Source of the DNA: Bacillota bacterium
GTDB lineage: Bacteria > Bacillota > UBA4882 > UBA8346
Direction of reading: 5' to 3'
Length of the DNA stretch: 64,000 nucleotides
Assembly: GCA_023429995.1 (NCBI GenBank)
Contig: JAEZCE010000026.1
Coordinates: 48,231 to 112,230, forward strand
The notes under the pieces were generated by a model that had not been told where the DNA came from, did not search any database, and was given only the letters and a program-made list of their open reading frames with translations. Below are positions 44,317 through 54,654 of the stretch, one piece after another. Position numbers and translations under genes: made by a program. How positions within the stretch are numbered: position 1 is the first letter of the stretch; each line of letters begins with the position of its first letter.

Positions 44317-46176
44317 ATGATGAATCTATTTTATAAACATATTCCGGCGGGGTTGATTTTTCGGCTGAAAACCTGTTTGACGATCCGAAACATCGCGATA
44401 CAGACCCGGTTGATCATCCTGTTTTTATTGCTGTCCCTGGTGCCGATGTTAATTACGGGTCTTTTTTCTTATCAGCAATCCAGCAGGGCGATTGAAGATA
44501 AAATCAAGACCTATTCCCGGCAAGTTATGAATCAGGTGGCTCAAAACATCGAAGCCGAAATGACCAGGCTGGAGAATGACACAATTGATGTCGGTTTTTC
44601 AGAGATCGTCCAGAGAACTATGGTGGATTACGGAAAGCTTAGTCAATGGGAGGCATTGAACAATCAAGAGATTATCCGGGATATGATGGTCCAAAAGTTT
44701 ACTTTTAATGATATCACGGATGTAGTACTATTTACAAAACAAAATGAAACGATTAATGCTTTCGGTGATAAAAGCTTCAAGTTGAATATGAAACCGGATT
44801 TCCGAAAACATTTGTTACAAGAAGTTGAAAGCAGTAACGGAGTGCCGGTATGGATGGCTATTGGCCCGCAGGAAGTATCGCCTAAGGTAACCCGGATTTT
44901 TCCGAATATCAACGATAAAAATGGAATCATTGTCGGCAAAGCCATTCGAAGTTTGTATGAAGGAGAATATATCGGCGCAGTGGTTATCCGGATACGGGAG
45001 GATTTTTTTTCCGATGTTTACCAAAATATCGACATCGGGAAAGGTTCGGAAATATTTATCATTGATAAGCGGGGAGTCGTGGTTTCCAGCCGCACCGATG
45101 CGGTTCCTTTTAAAAAACCCTATAAAGAACCCTCACTCATCCGTTTATTACAAAAAAATGAAAAAAGCGCCAGCAATGTTTTCAGCTTGCAGGTTGGGGC
45201 AAATCCTTATCTGGCCGCCTTTTCGCCCATCAATAATGCAGATTGGTACGTGGTAAGTACGATTCCTTATTCCTATCTTAATCTGGAATCGAGCAAAATA
45301 CGGAATCGAATCATCATCATGGGTCTCAGCTTTTTCTTATTGGCGGTATTATTATCGATTATTTTTACCAAAAGTATTTCCAACCCCTTGAATAAATTGA
45401 TCAGGGCGATGGATGAGGCTAAAACCGGCAATTTTTCGATCCGGGTAACCGACGATCATCAAGATGAAATTGCTGAAGTAACCCGGAATTTCAATATCAT
45501 GATCGCAGAGATAAACAATTTACTGGAGGATATTAAAAGTAAGGAGACGCAGAAAAGAAATGCCGAATTAAAGGCGTTGCAGGCGCAAATTAACCCGCAT
45601 TTTCTTTCCAATGTGCTTAATACCGCGAAAATGCTGGCCGGCGCCCAGAAAGCCGAAAACCTGGAGTCCTTGCTTACTTCTTTGATTCAACTGCTCCATG
45701 TAAGTATGGGGAAAGAAGAAGAGTTAATTACGGTAGGCAAGGAGATGGAATATTTAAAAAACTATCTGAACATTTTGGAATTCCGTTACTATCATAAGTA
45801 TCAAGTCAGCTTTGAAATTGAACCGGAAATCCTTCAAAATAAGTTGCCCAAATTTTTGCTGCAGCCTATTTTAGAAAACTCGATTATCCATGGAATCGGA
45901 CCCAAAAAAGGGGAAGGGACTATTGTCGTAAAAGGCTTCCGCTATGATGAAAGTATGATCTTTACCATCACCGACGATGGGATAGGAATGCCCCCGGAAC
46001 TTATTGATAAGATTTTCCGGAATCAGGAGATCTCGAAAGACCATTTCTGCGGTATTGGCATTCCAAATGTTTTGGAGCGAATTCATCTTCATTTTGGAGA
46101 AGGTTATGGACTCAGGATCGATAGCAGTTCGAATCATTATACCATTGTGGAAATTACTTTACCGATTACCAGGTGA
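44317..46176 (+). CDS. YesM-type sensor histidine kinase (pair 1)
   Basis: 619 residues from ATG 44317 (AAGGGG seven bases upstream; TTG 44281 is less likely). Two transmembrane helices (LIILFLLLSLVPMLITG near residue 30; IIIMGLSFFLLAVLLSII near 345) enclose a Cache-like extracytoplasmic sensor. HAMP follows, then the short His_kinase domain AQINPHFLSNVLN and the ATPase domain (LLQPILENSIIHG, TDDGIGMPPE). Such kinases respond to extracellular sugars and phosphorylate a YesN partner, here the next gene. It lies directly downstream of sugar operon 1. Confidence 0.93.
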   Translation: MMNLFYKHIPAGLIFRLKTCLTIRNIAIQTRLIILFLLLSLVPMLITGLFSYQQSSRAIEDKIKTYSRQVMNQVAQNIEAEMTRLENDTIDVGFSEIVQRTMVDYGKLSQWEALNNQEIIRDMMVQKFTFNDITDVVLFTKQNETINAFGDKSFKLNMKPDFRKHLLQEVESSNGVPVWMAIGPQEVSPKVTRIFPNINDKNGIIVGKAIRSLYEGEYIGAVVIRIREDFFSDVYQNIDIGKGSEIFIIDKRGVVVSSRTDAVPFKKPYKEPSLIRLLQKNEKSASNVFSLQVGANPYLAAFSPINNADWYVVSTIPYSYLNLESSKIRNRIIIMGLSFFLLAVLLSIIFTKSISNPLNKLIRAMDEAKTGNFSIRVTDDHQDEIAEVTRNFNIMIAEINNLLEDIKSKETQKRNAELKALQAQINPHFLSNVLNTAKMLAGAQKAENLESLLTSLIQLLHVSMGKEEELITVGKEMEYLKNYLNILEFRYYHKYQVSFEIEPEILQNKLPKFLLQPILENSIIHGIGPKKGEGTIVVKGFRYDESMIFTITDDGIGMPPELIDKIFRNQEISKDHFCGIGIPNVLERIHLHFGEGYGLRIDSSSNHYTIVEITLPITR

Positions 46177-46187
46177 GGAGAGCAAAA

Positions 46188-47816
46188 ATGCTAAAGGTAT
46201 TAATTGTGGATGATGATATTTTTGTCTATACCAACTTGAAGGAATTGATACAATGGGAAAAAGAAGGCTTTGTATTGTGCAATGCCGCATTAAGCGGTAT
46301 GGAAGCCATCGATACTATCCAAAAAGAGGAACCGGAGATTGTAATCACCGATATCAATATGCCGGGGATGAACGGGGTAACTTTAATTAAATGGATTCAG
46401 GAACACTATCCCCCGATCAAAGTAATCGCTTTGAGTGCATACGATGATTTTGAATATGTTAAACAAAGCCTGAAATTGGGTGCTGCGGATTATATCTTGA
46501 AACATACTTTAACGGATGAAGTTTTGCTGAATACGCTGCACTCCCTGAAAAAAACCATTCAGGATCAAAGACGGGATGATGAAGCGACTCAGAGTTTGGA
46601 AGAACAGATTCAAACCGGGAAACAGGTCCTGCGTCAAAATTTCATTCGTCAACTCATCCAGGGCGCCGTCAAGGAAACCGCCGATATTGAGCGGAAACTC
46701 AGTGAGCTGAATCTCGACTTGGGTTTACGAAATCTGGTGGTGGTAGCCGGTGAAGTTGATGATTATGCGATGCTGAAGGCGAAATATACAACCGGTGAAA
46801 TCGATAACCTGATGAAGTCTTTGGCGGATATGTCGTCGGAAATATTGAAAGACAGTATAAAATCGGTAATTTCAACGCTTGAAGGCGGAAAATTTGTGAT
46901 CGTCTTCTCATTCGATGATTTGCATAGTAATCAAAGCACTTATCAGCAAGTTTTCGCTATTTTGATGCGTATTAAAGCAACCATCAAGCGTTATTTGAAT
47001 ATTACCGCCTGTTTTGGCCTGGATGGAATCTGTAACCATATCCGCGATGTGGGAGGATATTATGATAAGGCGGAGCAATTGCTGGCCAGAAAATTTTATG
47101 AGGGAAAAGACCGTATTTTTCATGACCCGTCCGTAATAAGGGCTGAGGAGAACCTTCCAATACTGGGTATCCGGGAAGAAAAAAATATCTTGCAGTTTAT
47201 TAAGTCTTTGGAACGGGACCAATTGAAAAATTCCATCAACGATCTTTTTGAAAAAATTCAGCATTATCAACCCGGCTTAAGTTCCACCAAGATGATTTTT
47301 ATTACGCTGATTAATATTGCCAACAAGATTATCAGGGATTCGGGTATTGACAGTTCGTTCGTATACGGAGATATCAAAGATCCTTATGAACATATCAAAC
47401 AATTCGGCACGATATCGGATGTTAAGGATTGGACGATGACTCTTTACGAAAGGACTATCGAGGCGTTGGAATTGTTTTGTCTCAATCCGGATTATGACGG
47501 GGTTACCAAAAAAGCGATTGCATATATTTACAAAAATTATCGTTCCGATCTTTCCTTGCAGGACATTGCCGTCCATATTGGCGTCAATAGCTCCTATTTA
47601 AGCCGGAGGTTTAAGCAAGACTGCGGCAAGGGCGTTATTGAATATTTGAATACGATTCGGATCGAGCAAGCAAAATTATTAATGGAAAATGGTTTTCAAA
47701 AAGTCAAAGCCATTGCCGATGAAGTTGGATTTAATAATTACAATTACTTTTTTAAGGTATTTAAAGACAGTCAGGGAATGACGCCGCTGGAATATGAGAA
47801 ATCCTGCCGGGGGTAA
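46188..47816 (+). CDS. YesN-type response regulator (pair 1)
   Basis: 542 residues from ATG 46188 (GAGGAG seven bases upstream). Receiver domain with VDDD, phospho-acceptor in VITDINMPGMNG, LSAYDDF and LKHT, a long middle linker, and a C-terminal AraC double helix-turn-helix (LSLQDIAVHIGVNSSYLSRRF, KAIADEVGFNNYNYFFKVFK). It probably activates a nearby sugar operon whose promoter has a good -10 but no -35. Downstream it converges with the second YesN gene after 38 bases. Confidence 0.93.
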   Translation: MLKVLIVDDDIFVYTNLKELIQWEKEGFVLCNAALSGMEAIDTIQKEEPEIVITDINMPGMNGVTLIKWIQEHYPPIKVIALSAYDDFEYVKQSLKLGAADYILKHTLTDEVLLNTLHSLKKTIQDQRRDDEATQSLEEQIQTGKQVLRQNFIRQLIQGAVKETADIERKLSELNLDLGLRNLVVVAGEVDDYAMLKAKYTTGEIDNLMKSLADMSSEILKDSIKSVISTLEGGKFVIVFSFDDLHSNQSTYQQVFAILMRIKATIKRYLNITACFGLDGICNHIRDVGGYYDKAEQLLARKFYEGKDRIFHDPSVIRAEENLPILGIREEKNILQFIKSLERDQLKNSINDLFEKIQHYQPGLSSTKMIFITLINIANKIIRDSGIDSSFVYGDIKDPYEHIKQFGTISDVKDWTMTLYERTIEALELFCLNPDYDGVTKKAIAYIYKNYRSDLSLQDIAVHIGVNSSYLSRRFKQDCGKGVIEYLNTIRIEQAKLLMENGFQKVKAIADEVGFNNYNYFFKVFKDSQGMTPLEYEKSCRG

Positions 47817-47854
47817 CCCGCTTTTGGGTGAATGTTTACCTAAAACGAGAGAGT

Positions 47855-49384
47855 TTAAATCGATGGATGATTGTCTCCAGCGGCGGATTGACGAAAGTTT
47901 TTTGGACTTTTACCAAAAAATTTTTTAAATAAGGTACTAAAATAACAAATATCTTCATAACCAACTTTTGAGGCTACTTCGTAAGTTTTTAAATTTGAAT
48001 GGGTTAACAGAAATAAGGCTTTTTCCATCCGGACCCGGGTAACAAAATCCCAATAATTTTCGCCGGTTTCCTTTTTAAATAGCCGGCTTAACCGATATTT
48101 ACTGATAAAAAATTTAGTGGCAACGGTATCCAGAGATAAATCTTCACCGTAACATTTTTCGGCATAACATTTAATTTGATGGATGATATTTTTCTCTACT
48201 TTGGTTGAGCCGGGTGAAATGGATTGACTGAGACTTAAAAGGTTTCTGGTAAAGGTTGCTTCCAATTCTTCAATGGTTCTCAATTTGCGATAGGATTCCA
48301 AGCCAAAATCGGCATTCCAGGATTTTTTTTCATCGAAATCAGGCACATTTAATTTTAAGAATAACAAAAGATCATAACAAGACTGGTAGACAATATCGGG
48401 AAGAATTTTTTCGCTGCGAAAATGGTTGAAAAACTCCTTGATTTGTGCTAAAAGTTTTTCCTCCGGAAAACTCATTTGAATGCTGTTTAAAATATTGGTT
48501 TCAAGCTTGCTGAGAATATTCTCGGATGGGGAGCCGAAGAGGGAACTGGATGGATAAAAAATGGGTCCCGGATTATAAAAACTCATCTGGAGGGCTTTCA
48601 GCGCTTGGTCAAAAAGGGTACAAATATCCGACACAGCGGCCGAGCTTTTACTGAAACCGATTATCAAGCCCATTTCCGGATACTTCCTATTCCATTCCGA
48701 CAGAAGTTTAATAAATGGCTGACAATTGGTGACTTCGGGCTGGAAGGAAACCATGGGAATGATGAAATAAAATTGGCCGAAAGCGCTCGCGGTAGTGATT
48801 AAATTGGGATATTCGACTTTGTTTAATTCTTCTAGCAGCGAATGGACTGTTGGATCGGAAACGGATTGCCTGCAAGAAATAACAGCCACCAAATAGCGTT
48901 CAAAACTTAAATGGGTGAAGATGTTCTTCATAACGTCGATCAGAGACGGGTTGGGAGTCCGTATTTCACGAATAATCTCGCTTAGACAGTGTTCGGCGAG
49001 TTTTTTAATTTCAAATTGTTTTTCCGCAATCAGGGAGGCCATGGCAGACTCTAACTTTTCAGGGTCGATCGGTTTTAAAATGTAATTTTTGACACCATAT
49101 TTCATAGCTTCCTGGGCGTATTCAAATTCATGGTAAGCGCTGAGAATGATGGCTTTCAGCTGTATATTTCGAATGGTTAATTCTTGAAGCAATTCAAGAC
49201 CGGTCATAACCGGCATTTTTATGTCCAAGATGACCATATCCGGACAGTCATTGAGAATCAGTTCCAGAGCCTCTTGGCCGTTAAAAGCATAGTTCAGCCG
49301 ATGAACACCATAAAAGGACCAATCAATGGCTTTGGCCAAAAACTGGTGAACGGAGATTTGATCGTCAACAATCAGTACTTTCAA
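47855..49384 (-). CDS. YesN-type response regulator (pair 2)
   Basis: 509 residues starting with TTG 49384, with GGAGG nine bases upstream located inside the end of the kinase gene. Receiver with VDDQ, MVILDIKMPVMTG, LSAYHEF and LKPID; C-terminal AraC domain (LSLDTVATKFFISKYRLSRLF, VASKVGYEDICYFSTLFKKFF). It overlaps the kinase gene by 20 bases. It is the divergent neighbour of sugar operon 2 through its kinase and is the likely activator of that operon. Confidence 0.92.
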   Translation of the reverse strand: MKVLIVDDQISVHQFLAKAIDWSFYGVHRLNYAFNGQEALELILNDCPDMVILDIKMPVMTGLELLQELTIRNIQLKAIILSAYHEFEYAQEAMKYGVKNYILKPIDPEKLESAMASLIAEKQFEIKKLAEHCLSEIIREIRTPNPSLIDVMKNIFTHLSFERYLVAVISCRQSVSDPTVHSLLEELNKVEYPNLITTASAFGQFYFIIPMVSFQPEVTNCQPFIKLLSEWNRKYPEMGLIIGFSKSSAAVSDICTLFDQALKALQMSFYNPGPIFYPSSSLFGSPSENILSKLETNILNSIQMSFPEEKLLAQIKEFFNHFRSEKILPDIVYQSCYDLLLFLKLNVPDFDEKKSWNADFGLESYRKLRTIEELEATFTRNLLSLSQSISPGSTKVEKNIIHQIKCYAEKCYGEDLSLDTVATKFFISKYRLSRLFKKETGENYWDFVTRVRMEKALFLLTHSNLKTYEVASKVGYEDICYFSTLFKKFFGKSPKNFRQSAAGDNHPSI

Positions 49385-51224
49385 TTTTCTTATCCTCCAG
49401 GAGAGCTGGAATTAATAAATCCACTTGGGTGTATGAACCGACTTCGCTCATCATGGTCAACCCATAAGGGTCGCCGAATTTTTTTTTGATCCTTTGTTGA
49501 ACATTGACTAAGCCGACATGGTGAGGGAGAGTGTTCGCGCTATCTGTTGAAGATTGATTCAAATCATTTAAAATTTCCTGTAATTTACCGGGTTCAATGC
49601 CAATCCCATTATCGTGGATTGAAATCAGCAGTCCTTGTGGATGGGGGTTGATTACAATGTTAATTTGTCCTGCTTTAGGCGATTCGAAGAATCCATGTTT
49701 AAGACTGTTTTCAATTACGGGCTGTAATAATAATTTCGGTAATAAATAGGATTCGACGGCTTCAGGAATTTGGTAATTTACTCTGAGATTATTTTGGAAT
49801 TTATGGCTGTAAATCAATAAGTAATCCTTGACATAGGCGATTTCGGTTTTAATGGCAACCAGCGCATGCGATTCATAAACGGTATATCTTAGCATTCTGC
49901 TTAGGGATAGGATGATTTGATTGGATATTTCAAATCGATTATAGAGAAATTCGGTTTGCAGCAATTGGAGGGTATTAAAAATAAAATGAGGGTTTATTTG
50001 GGATTGAAGAGCCTTTAATTCCGCATCTTTTAGGGAAACTTGGGTTTCATAATTTTCGCGAATTAAAGCATTAATCCGTACTAAGAGTTCCTCGAATTTA
50101 CCGGAGACAAAATTTAGCTCGCTATACCGGTAATCTGATTTTGACAAATGCAAATTGTTCTGATTGACGTTATCGATGGAAGCGATTAATTTTTGTAAGG
50201 GTTTACCGATATTGAGTACAATAAAAACACAAATGACGATATTTAGAATCAGGCCGAATAATAAAATCAGGGTAATGTCTTTTTTCATGCGACCCGAATG
50301 ATTGTAAATCTCGGATAAAGGGATATAAGAGACTATTTTCCATCCGGTGACTTTGGAAGTTTGAAAAATCAGCAAGGAACGTTTCCCTTGTAATGTCGTA
50401 ATGAAATGTCCTGCCGATTGATGAAGTAATTGTTGGCGACCCGGTAACTTAAAAGTATGTCCGATGAGAGTTTTTCTTTTGTGGGCAATAATGATACCGG
50501 TCTGATCGAGCAGCAAGATCTGGCCGCTGCGTTCAAAGTTGCTTTGGGTCAGGATATTGTTCAGTTTATCGATATCGAAATTGCAAATTACAGCGCCGGT
50601 TATATTGTTGTTATTGTTGTAGACCGGAATAGCCATGGAAAAAGTGGGTTTCATATACTTGTAGGTGAGTTTGGGAAGGTAATAGTCTTGAAAATGAAGT
50701 CCCAGATATCTTAAACGCTTTTCCTGATTTGCGGCAACGGCTTTTTTATACCAGGGTTGAGCCCAAAAGTCGTAATTATAAATTAAGGTGCTCCGGTATT
50801 CGGATAGGTTAGTAATATACCGGTTTTTACCAATAATTAAAACATCACTGATCAGAGGTTTAAAGGTATTGATGTTCGAAGCGATTTCATGAATATTTCG
50901 TTCATGCTCCAATTTTTGGATCCAACTCATGCTTTGATAGGAGTCCAAACAGGCAATCACGGATGTATTGGCGGTTAATAATGCAAAGGGGGTTTTAATG
51001 TCCTCAAAGTTGAAATCGAGATTGTTGCAGGCTTGGCTCATCACTTTGGAAGTATAATTGATAATTTCATGGGTAAGCGTATCAGAGGAATCGTGGATAA
51101 TCATCATTCCTAAAATCAATAGTAAAACCAAATTGGTCAGGATGAGTGAAACCAATATTCTGGTGGTAATCGATTTTTTTATGAATTGGAAGCGAAGAAA
51201 CTTAATCGGTAATATTTTAGGCAT
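49365..51224 (-). CDS. YesM-type sensor histidine kinase (pair 2)
   Basis: 619 residues, GAGGG before ATG 51224. Layout as in pair 1: two transmembrane helices (ILVSLILTNLVLLLILGMM and LILLFGLILNIVICVFIVL) flanking a Cache-like sensor, HAMP, SQINPHFIFNTLQLLQ, and ATPase motifs LLQPVIENSLKHGF and HDNGIGIEPG. It is divergent from sugar operon 2 across a 318-base intergenic region, so it probably senses the sugar that operon imports. Confidence 0.93.
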   Translation of the reverse strand: MPKILPIKFLRFQFIKKSITTRILVSLILTNLVLLLILGMMIIHDSSDTLTHEIINYTSKVMSQACNNLDFNFEDIKTPFALLTANTSVIACLDSYQSMSWIQKLEHERNIHEIASNINTFKPLISDVLIIGKNRYITNLSEYRSTLIYNYDFWAQPWYKKAVAANQEKRLRYLGLHFQDYYLPKLTYKYMKPTFSMAIPVYNNNNNITGAVICNFDIDKLNNILTQSNFERSGQILLLDQTGIIIAHKRKTLIGHTFKLPGRQQLLHQSAGHFITTLQGKRSLLIFQTSKVTGWKIVSYIPLSEIYNHSGRMKKDITLILLFGLILNIVICVFIVLNIGKPLQKLIASIDNVNQNNLHLSKSDYRYSELNFVSGKFEELLVRINALIRENYETQVSLKDAELKALQSQINPHFIFNTLQLLQTEFLYNRFEISNQIILSLSRMLRYTVYESHALVAIKTEIAYVKDYLLIYSHKFQNNLRVNYQIPEAVESYLLPKLLLQPVIENSLKHGFFESPKAGQINIVINPHPQGLLISIHDNGIGIEPGKLQEILNDLNQSSTDSANTLPHHVGLVNVQQRIKKKFGDPYGLTMMSEVGSYTQVDLLIPALLEDKKIESTDC

Positions 51225-51485
51225 TAAGGTTCCCTCATGTCAATTTAAATATATTGTAACATAATTTGGATTGGGAAATGGCATTCCAAAAGATGTCAGC
51301 AATTTTTTAAAACTTTTTTGCAATAAAACAAAGGTTTTTTGAAAGAATTTTGGGGATTCAAAATCATATTTTCTCGGCTCTCAACGCGGAAAGAGAATGG
51401 ATTCCGCCAAGGACTCGTTTTGATAAAGGCAATATTTTAAAAGAAATGGGCAATAAAACTACTTTTAATAAAAAGTTAACATGAC

Positions 51486-51491
51486 TATAAT
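51486..51491 (+). promoter_or_regulatory. -10 element of sugar operon 2
   Basis: TATAAT 52 bases before the start of binding protein 2; the hexamer 17 bases upstream is TTTTAA, a poor -35. The 51225-51542 interval carries this and the divergent kinase promoter, and nothing else evident. Confidence 0.45.
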
Positions 51492-51542
51492 GAAATTGTC
51501 TCGAGACGGCTGGTTAATATTTGATAAGGGAAGGGGATTTCA

Positions 51543-52784
51543 ATGAAAAAGGCGATTATGACTCTGATTGCTGTTTCCCTGGTGTTTTGTGTCTTTTTAG
51601 GTTCCGCACTCGGAAAAACGAAAGAAGTAACCATTACTTATTTATCGTGGCAGAATGAGACTGCAATGAAACCGGTTCTTGACGGTTTCTCCAAGAAATA
51701 TCCCAATATTAAGGTAGATTTGCAATTTGCTCCCCCGGTGAAAGATTATGTTGAGAAATTGAAGACAATGCTCCTGACGGATTCTGCTCCGGATGTTTTT
51801 ATGATGGCTCTGGAAAACCGTGAAGACATCATGAAGGGTAAATATGCCCTGGATTTAACTTCTCAATCATTTATGAAAGCAATTCCCGAGTATAGTAAGG
51901 CCATGTACGGTGAAAATGGCAAGGCTTATTCAATGTCCGTGGCGGCTTGGGTCGGGGGCGTCTATTATAATAAAGCTTTATTTAAAAGGGCCGGTATAAC
52001 CAAAGAACCGGAAACCTGGAATGAATTTCTGGCGACCTGTAAGAAATTAAAAGACGCGGGTATTAGGCCTTTTTTGGATAACTGTCAAGATGCGGCCGTC
52101 AATATGGTGCCTATCCTCTTTGCGGCTGAAACCTATGCTCAAAATCCCAACTTTACAAAACAAGTTTATGCCGGAAAAAAGAAATTTGCCGATGGTTGGA
52201 CCGCTCCGTTAACGCTTTGGTATAACGGGATGGTCAAAAACGGTTATATGACTCCGGATATGGTTGGTATAACCAATGATCAAAGGATTAATGAATTTGC
52301 AACGGAAAAGGTAGCCATGATTTTGGGAGGTCCCTGGAACATGCCGGACATAGAAAAAATCAATCCCAAAATCGACTACAAGATGATGTACATTCCCGGA
52401 ACCAAACCTAATAACAAGTGGTATGCCGGATGCGTGGATGTCGGATTTTCGGTTTATCGCAAGACAAAGCATAAAGCCGAAGCCTTAAAATTTTTGGAAT
52501 ATATATCAAGTCCGGTTGGGCTTGAGGCCTTCCACAAAGGGACCGGTCAACTGATTATTGCTAAGGGATATACTCCTCCGGTTCCAGCGCCTTTGGCGGA
52601 TGCTTATAGAAATGGGCTTCTTACAGGGAAAAACTATATTCCGATGGGTGAATGGCATCGTTACGCAGAAGCCTTGCGCAATCAATACGTTATTTCCATG
52701 CAGGATTGTTTCGTAGGCAAGATTACTCCCGGCGAAGCAGCTAAAACCCTGGATGCAAAACTTCGTGAAATGAAGCAAAACTGA
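51543..52784 (+). CDS. Sugar ABC transporter binding protein 2 (CUT1)
   Basis: 413 residues with a strong AAGGGAAGGGG before the ATG. Signal peptide MKKAIMTLIAVSLVFCVFLG, probable cleavage after SALG; the cysteine lies inside the hydrophobic core and is not a lipobox. Family 1 solute-binding body: ITYLSWQNETAMKPVLDGF, SAPDVFMMALENRED, YYNKALFKRAGI, WNEFLATCKKL, MILGGPWNMP. It belongs to the operon with two permeases, a nucleoside hydrolase and a GH43-like protein, so the ligand may be a pentofuranoside. Confidence 0.93.
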   Translation: MKKAIMTLIAVSLVFCVFLGSALGKTKEVTITYLSWQNETAMKPVLDGFSKKYPNIKVDLQFAPPVKDYVEKLKTMLLTDSAPDVFMMALENREDIMKGKYALDLTSQSFMKAIPEYSKAMYGENGKAYSMSVAAWVGGVYYNKALFKRAGITKEPETWNEFLATCKKLKDAGIRPFLDNCQDAAVNMVPILFAAETYAQNPNFTKQVYAGKKKFADGWTAPLTLWYNGMVKNGYMTPDMVGITNDQRINEFATEKVAMILGGPWNMPDIEKINPKIDYKMMYIPGTKPNNKWYAGCVDVGFSVYRKTKHKAEALKFLEYISSPVGLEAFHKGTGQLIIAKGYTPPVPAPLADAYRNGLLTGKNYIPMGEWHRYAEALRNQYVISMQDCFVGKITPGEAAKTLDAKLREMKQN

Positions 52785-52843
52785 GCTTCCTCTGGATGGT
52801 CTATCTTTACAGTGAGAAGATTTAGAATTTAAGTATACGTAAG

Positions 52844-52890
52844 AAAGAGGCTGTTGAAAATTCTTTTAATCCCTTGAACAGCCTCTTTTT
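52844..52890 (+). terminator. Attenuator between binding protein 2 and its permeases
   Basis: AAAGAGGCTGTT and AACAGCCTCTTT are perfect 12-base arms followed by TT. Read-through would express the five downstream genes at a lower level than the binding protein. Confidence 0.9.
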
Positions 52891-52905
52891 ATTAGGGGTG
52901 ATTGG

Positions 52906-53796
52906 ATGAAACGGACTCAATTTTGGCGAACCGTGCGATATGAGTTGTTTTTAATACCCGCACTATGTTTTTATACCACTTTCACTATTTTTCCACTCCT
53001 GAAAACCTTTTTTTATAGTTTTACTAATTTTGACGGAGTGACTCGCCATTTGAAATATGTGGGATTCAAAAACTATTTTTGGGTTTTTCGCGATCAGGCG
53101 ATGATTTCTTCATTATCCTATACCCTTTTCTATACGATATGTACTGTGGCCGTGATTACGATGCTGGCAATCCCACTGGCTTTGATTTTTGACGCCAATT
53201 TTAAAACCAGAAATATTCATAAAGCCATCTTCTTCTTTCCTTCTATCCCCAGCGGATTACTGTTAGGATACATATGGGGATTTATTTTATCGCCGGCTTC
53301 CACCGGTGCGGTTAATTTCTTTCTGACAACCGTTTTAAAAATAAAACCGGTCTTTTGGTTATCCGATCCATTGTTAGCTCAAATATCTTCGATTATTGTC
53401 GCGGTATGGGCTGGTAGCGGCTGGCATGCCATGTTATATTTGGCTTATCTGCAATCGATACCGGTCGATATATATGAAGCGGCCGCCATTGATGGAGCCG
53501 GCGGCTGGCAGCGTATCCGTTATATCACTCTTCCGATGCTTGCCCCGGCAATGACGATCAGCGTTATGTTTTTGATTACAGGGGGATTGAAAGTATATGA
53601 AATACCGTTTGCTCTAACCCAGGGCGGTCCCGGTTTTTCGCTTTATACTATTACACAGGTGATTTTATTACGGGGCATCAGTGAACTCAATTATGGACGG
53701 GCTACAGCCATATCAATTATCTTCTTTTTGATTGTTTTACTCTTTACCTTTTTCCAGGTCAATGTGATGCAGAAAAGGGAGGAGAAAATACGATGA
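52906..53796 (+). CDS. Sugar ABC permease 2A (CUT1)
   Basis: 296 residues, about six transmembrane segments, starting 16 bases after the attenuator with AGGGGTG as ribosome binding site. EAA loop YEAAAIDGAGGWQRI with ITLPMLAP. Heterodimer partner of the next gene, which overlaps its stop by four bases (ATGA). Confidence 0.93.
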   Translation: MKRTQFWRTVRYELFLIPALCFYTTFTIFPLLKTFFYSFTNFDGVTRHLKYVGFKNYFWVFRDQAMISSLSYTLFYTICTVAVITMLAIPLALIFDANFKTRNIHKAIFFFPSIPSGLLLGYIWGFILSPASTGAVNFFLTTVLKIKPVFWLSDPLLAQISSIIVAVWAGSGWHAMLYLAYLQSIPVDIYEAAAIDGAGGWQRIRYITLPMLAPAMTISVMFLITGGLKVYEIPFALTQGGPGFSLYTITQVILLRGISELNYGRATAISIIFFLIVLLFTFFQVNVMQKREEKIR

Positions 53797-54611
53797 ATAA
53801 AAAAAGAGCCTGGATTCTCGATCTGATAATGGCGCCAATCGGGATTGTGTTTTTATATCCATTTTTTTATATGGTAATCAATACGATAAAGTCTTATTCG
53901 GAATGCGCTTATAATCCGCTTGGCCTGCCGCAAAAAATTATCCTTACCAATTATATTCAGGTGTTTCAAACTGTTCCGATTGTCCGGAGCTTTTTCAATA
54001 CCTTAACCCTGACTTGTTTCGGAGCGGTTGCAATCGTAGTCTGTGGAGCAATGGCGGCTTATCCCATCGTTTTCCGGGAAAATAAATTTAATAAAATCGT
54101 GATGTATTATCTGCTGGCCGGATTCATGATTCCCTTTCAGGCGACATTGATTCCATTGTTCGAAACGATGAGGGCGTTTCATTTTATTGATCAGGTTTAT
54201 GGAGTTGTTTTATTTTACATCTCAGGATGTACCTTTTCATTCTTTCTCATCATTGGCTATATGAAAACTCTGCCCCGTGAACTTGAGGAAGCAGCCATTA
54301 TCGATGGTTGCAGTATCTGGGGAGTTTTTTGGAGGATTATCTTTCCACTCCTGAAACCGATTTTGGTGACCTCGATAATTTACCATGTGATGTGGATTTG
54401 GAATGATTTTTTAGTACCTTTTTTGTTTTTAAATACCCGGTCTAAGGGGACTTTAGTGCTTGAAATATTCCGGGCGAAAGGACAATTCAGCGTTGACTGG
54501 CCTTCGTTTTTAACAATGGCCACAATTGTTTTAATCCCGATTGTATTATTTTTTATGGCCGCCCAGAAACAAATTGTCAAAGGTTTGGCCGGAGGAGCCG
54601 TTAAAGGGTGA
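53793..54611 (+). CDS. Sugar ABC permease 2B (CUT1)
   Basis: 272 residues, about six transmembrane segments. EAA loop EEAAIIDGCSIWGVF with IFPLLKPIL; WIWNDFLVPF near the C-terminus is typical of MalG-like subunits. Ends in the usual family tail (VKGLAGGAVKG). Followed after 43 bases by the nucleoside hydrolase. Confidence 0.93.
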   Translation: MNKKRAWILDLIMAPIGIVFLYPFFYMVINTIKSYSECAYNPLGLPQKIILTNYIQVFQTVPIVRSFFNTLTLTCFGAVAIVVCGAMAAYPIVFRENKFNKIVMYYLLAGFMIPFQATLIPLFETMRAFHFIDQVYGVVLFYISGCTFSFFLIIGYMKTLPRELEEAAIIDGCSIWGVFWRIIFPLLKPILVTSIIYHVMWIWNDFLVPFLFLNTRSKGTLVLEIFRAKGQFSVDWPSFLTMATIVLIPIVLFFMAAQKQIVKGLAGGAVKG

Positions 54612-54654
54612 TAAAGGGTAATCGGAAACTCAATTTTGCGAGGGGGTCTTTTTG

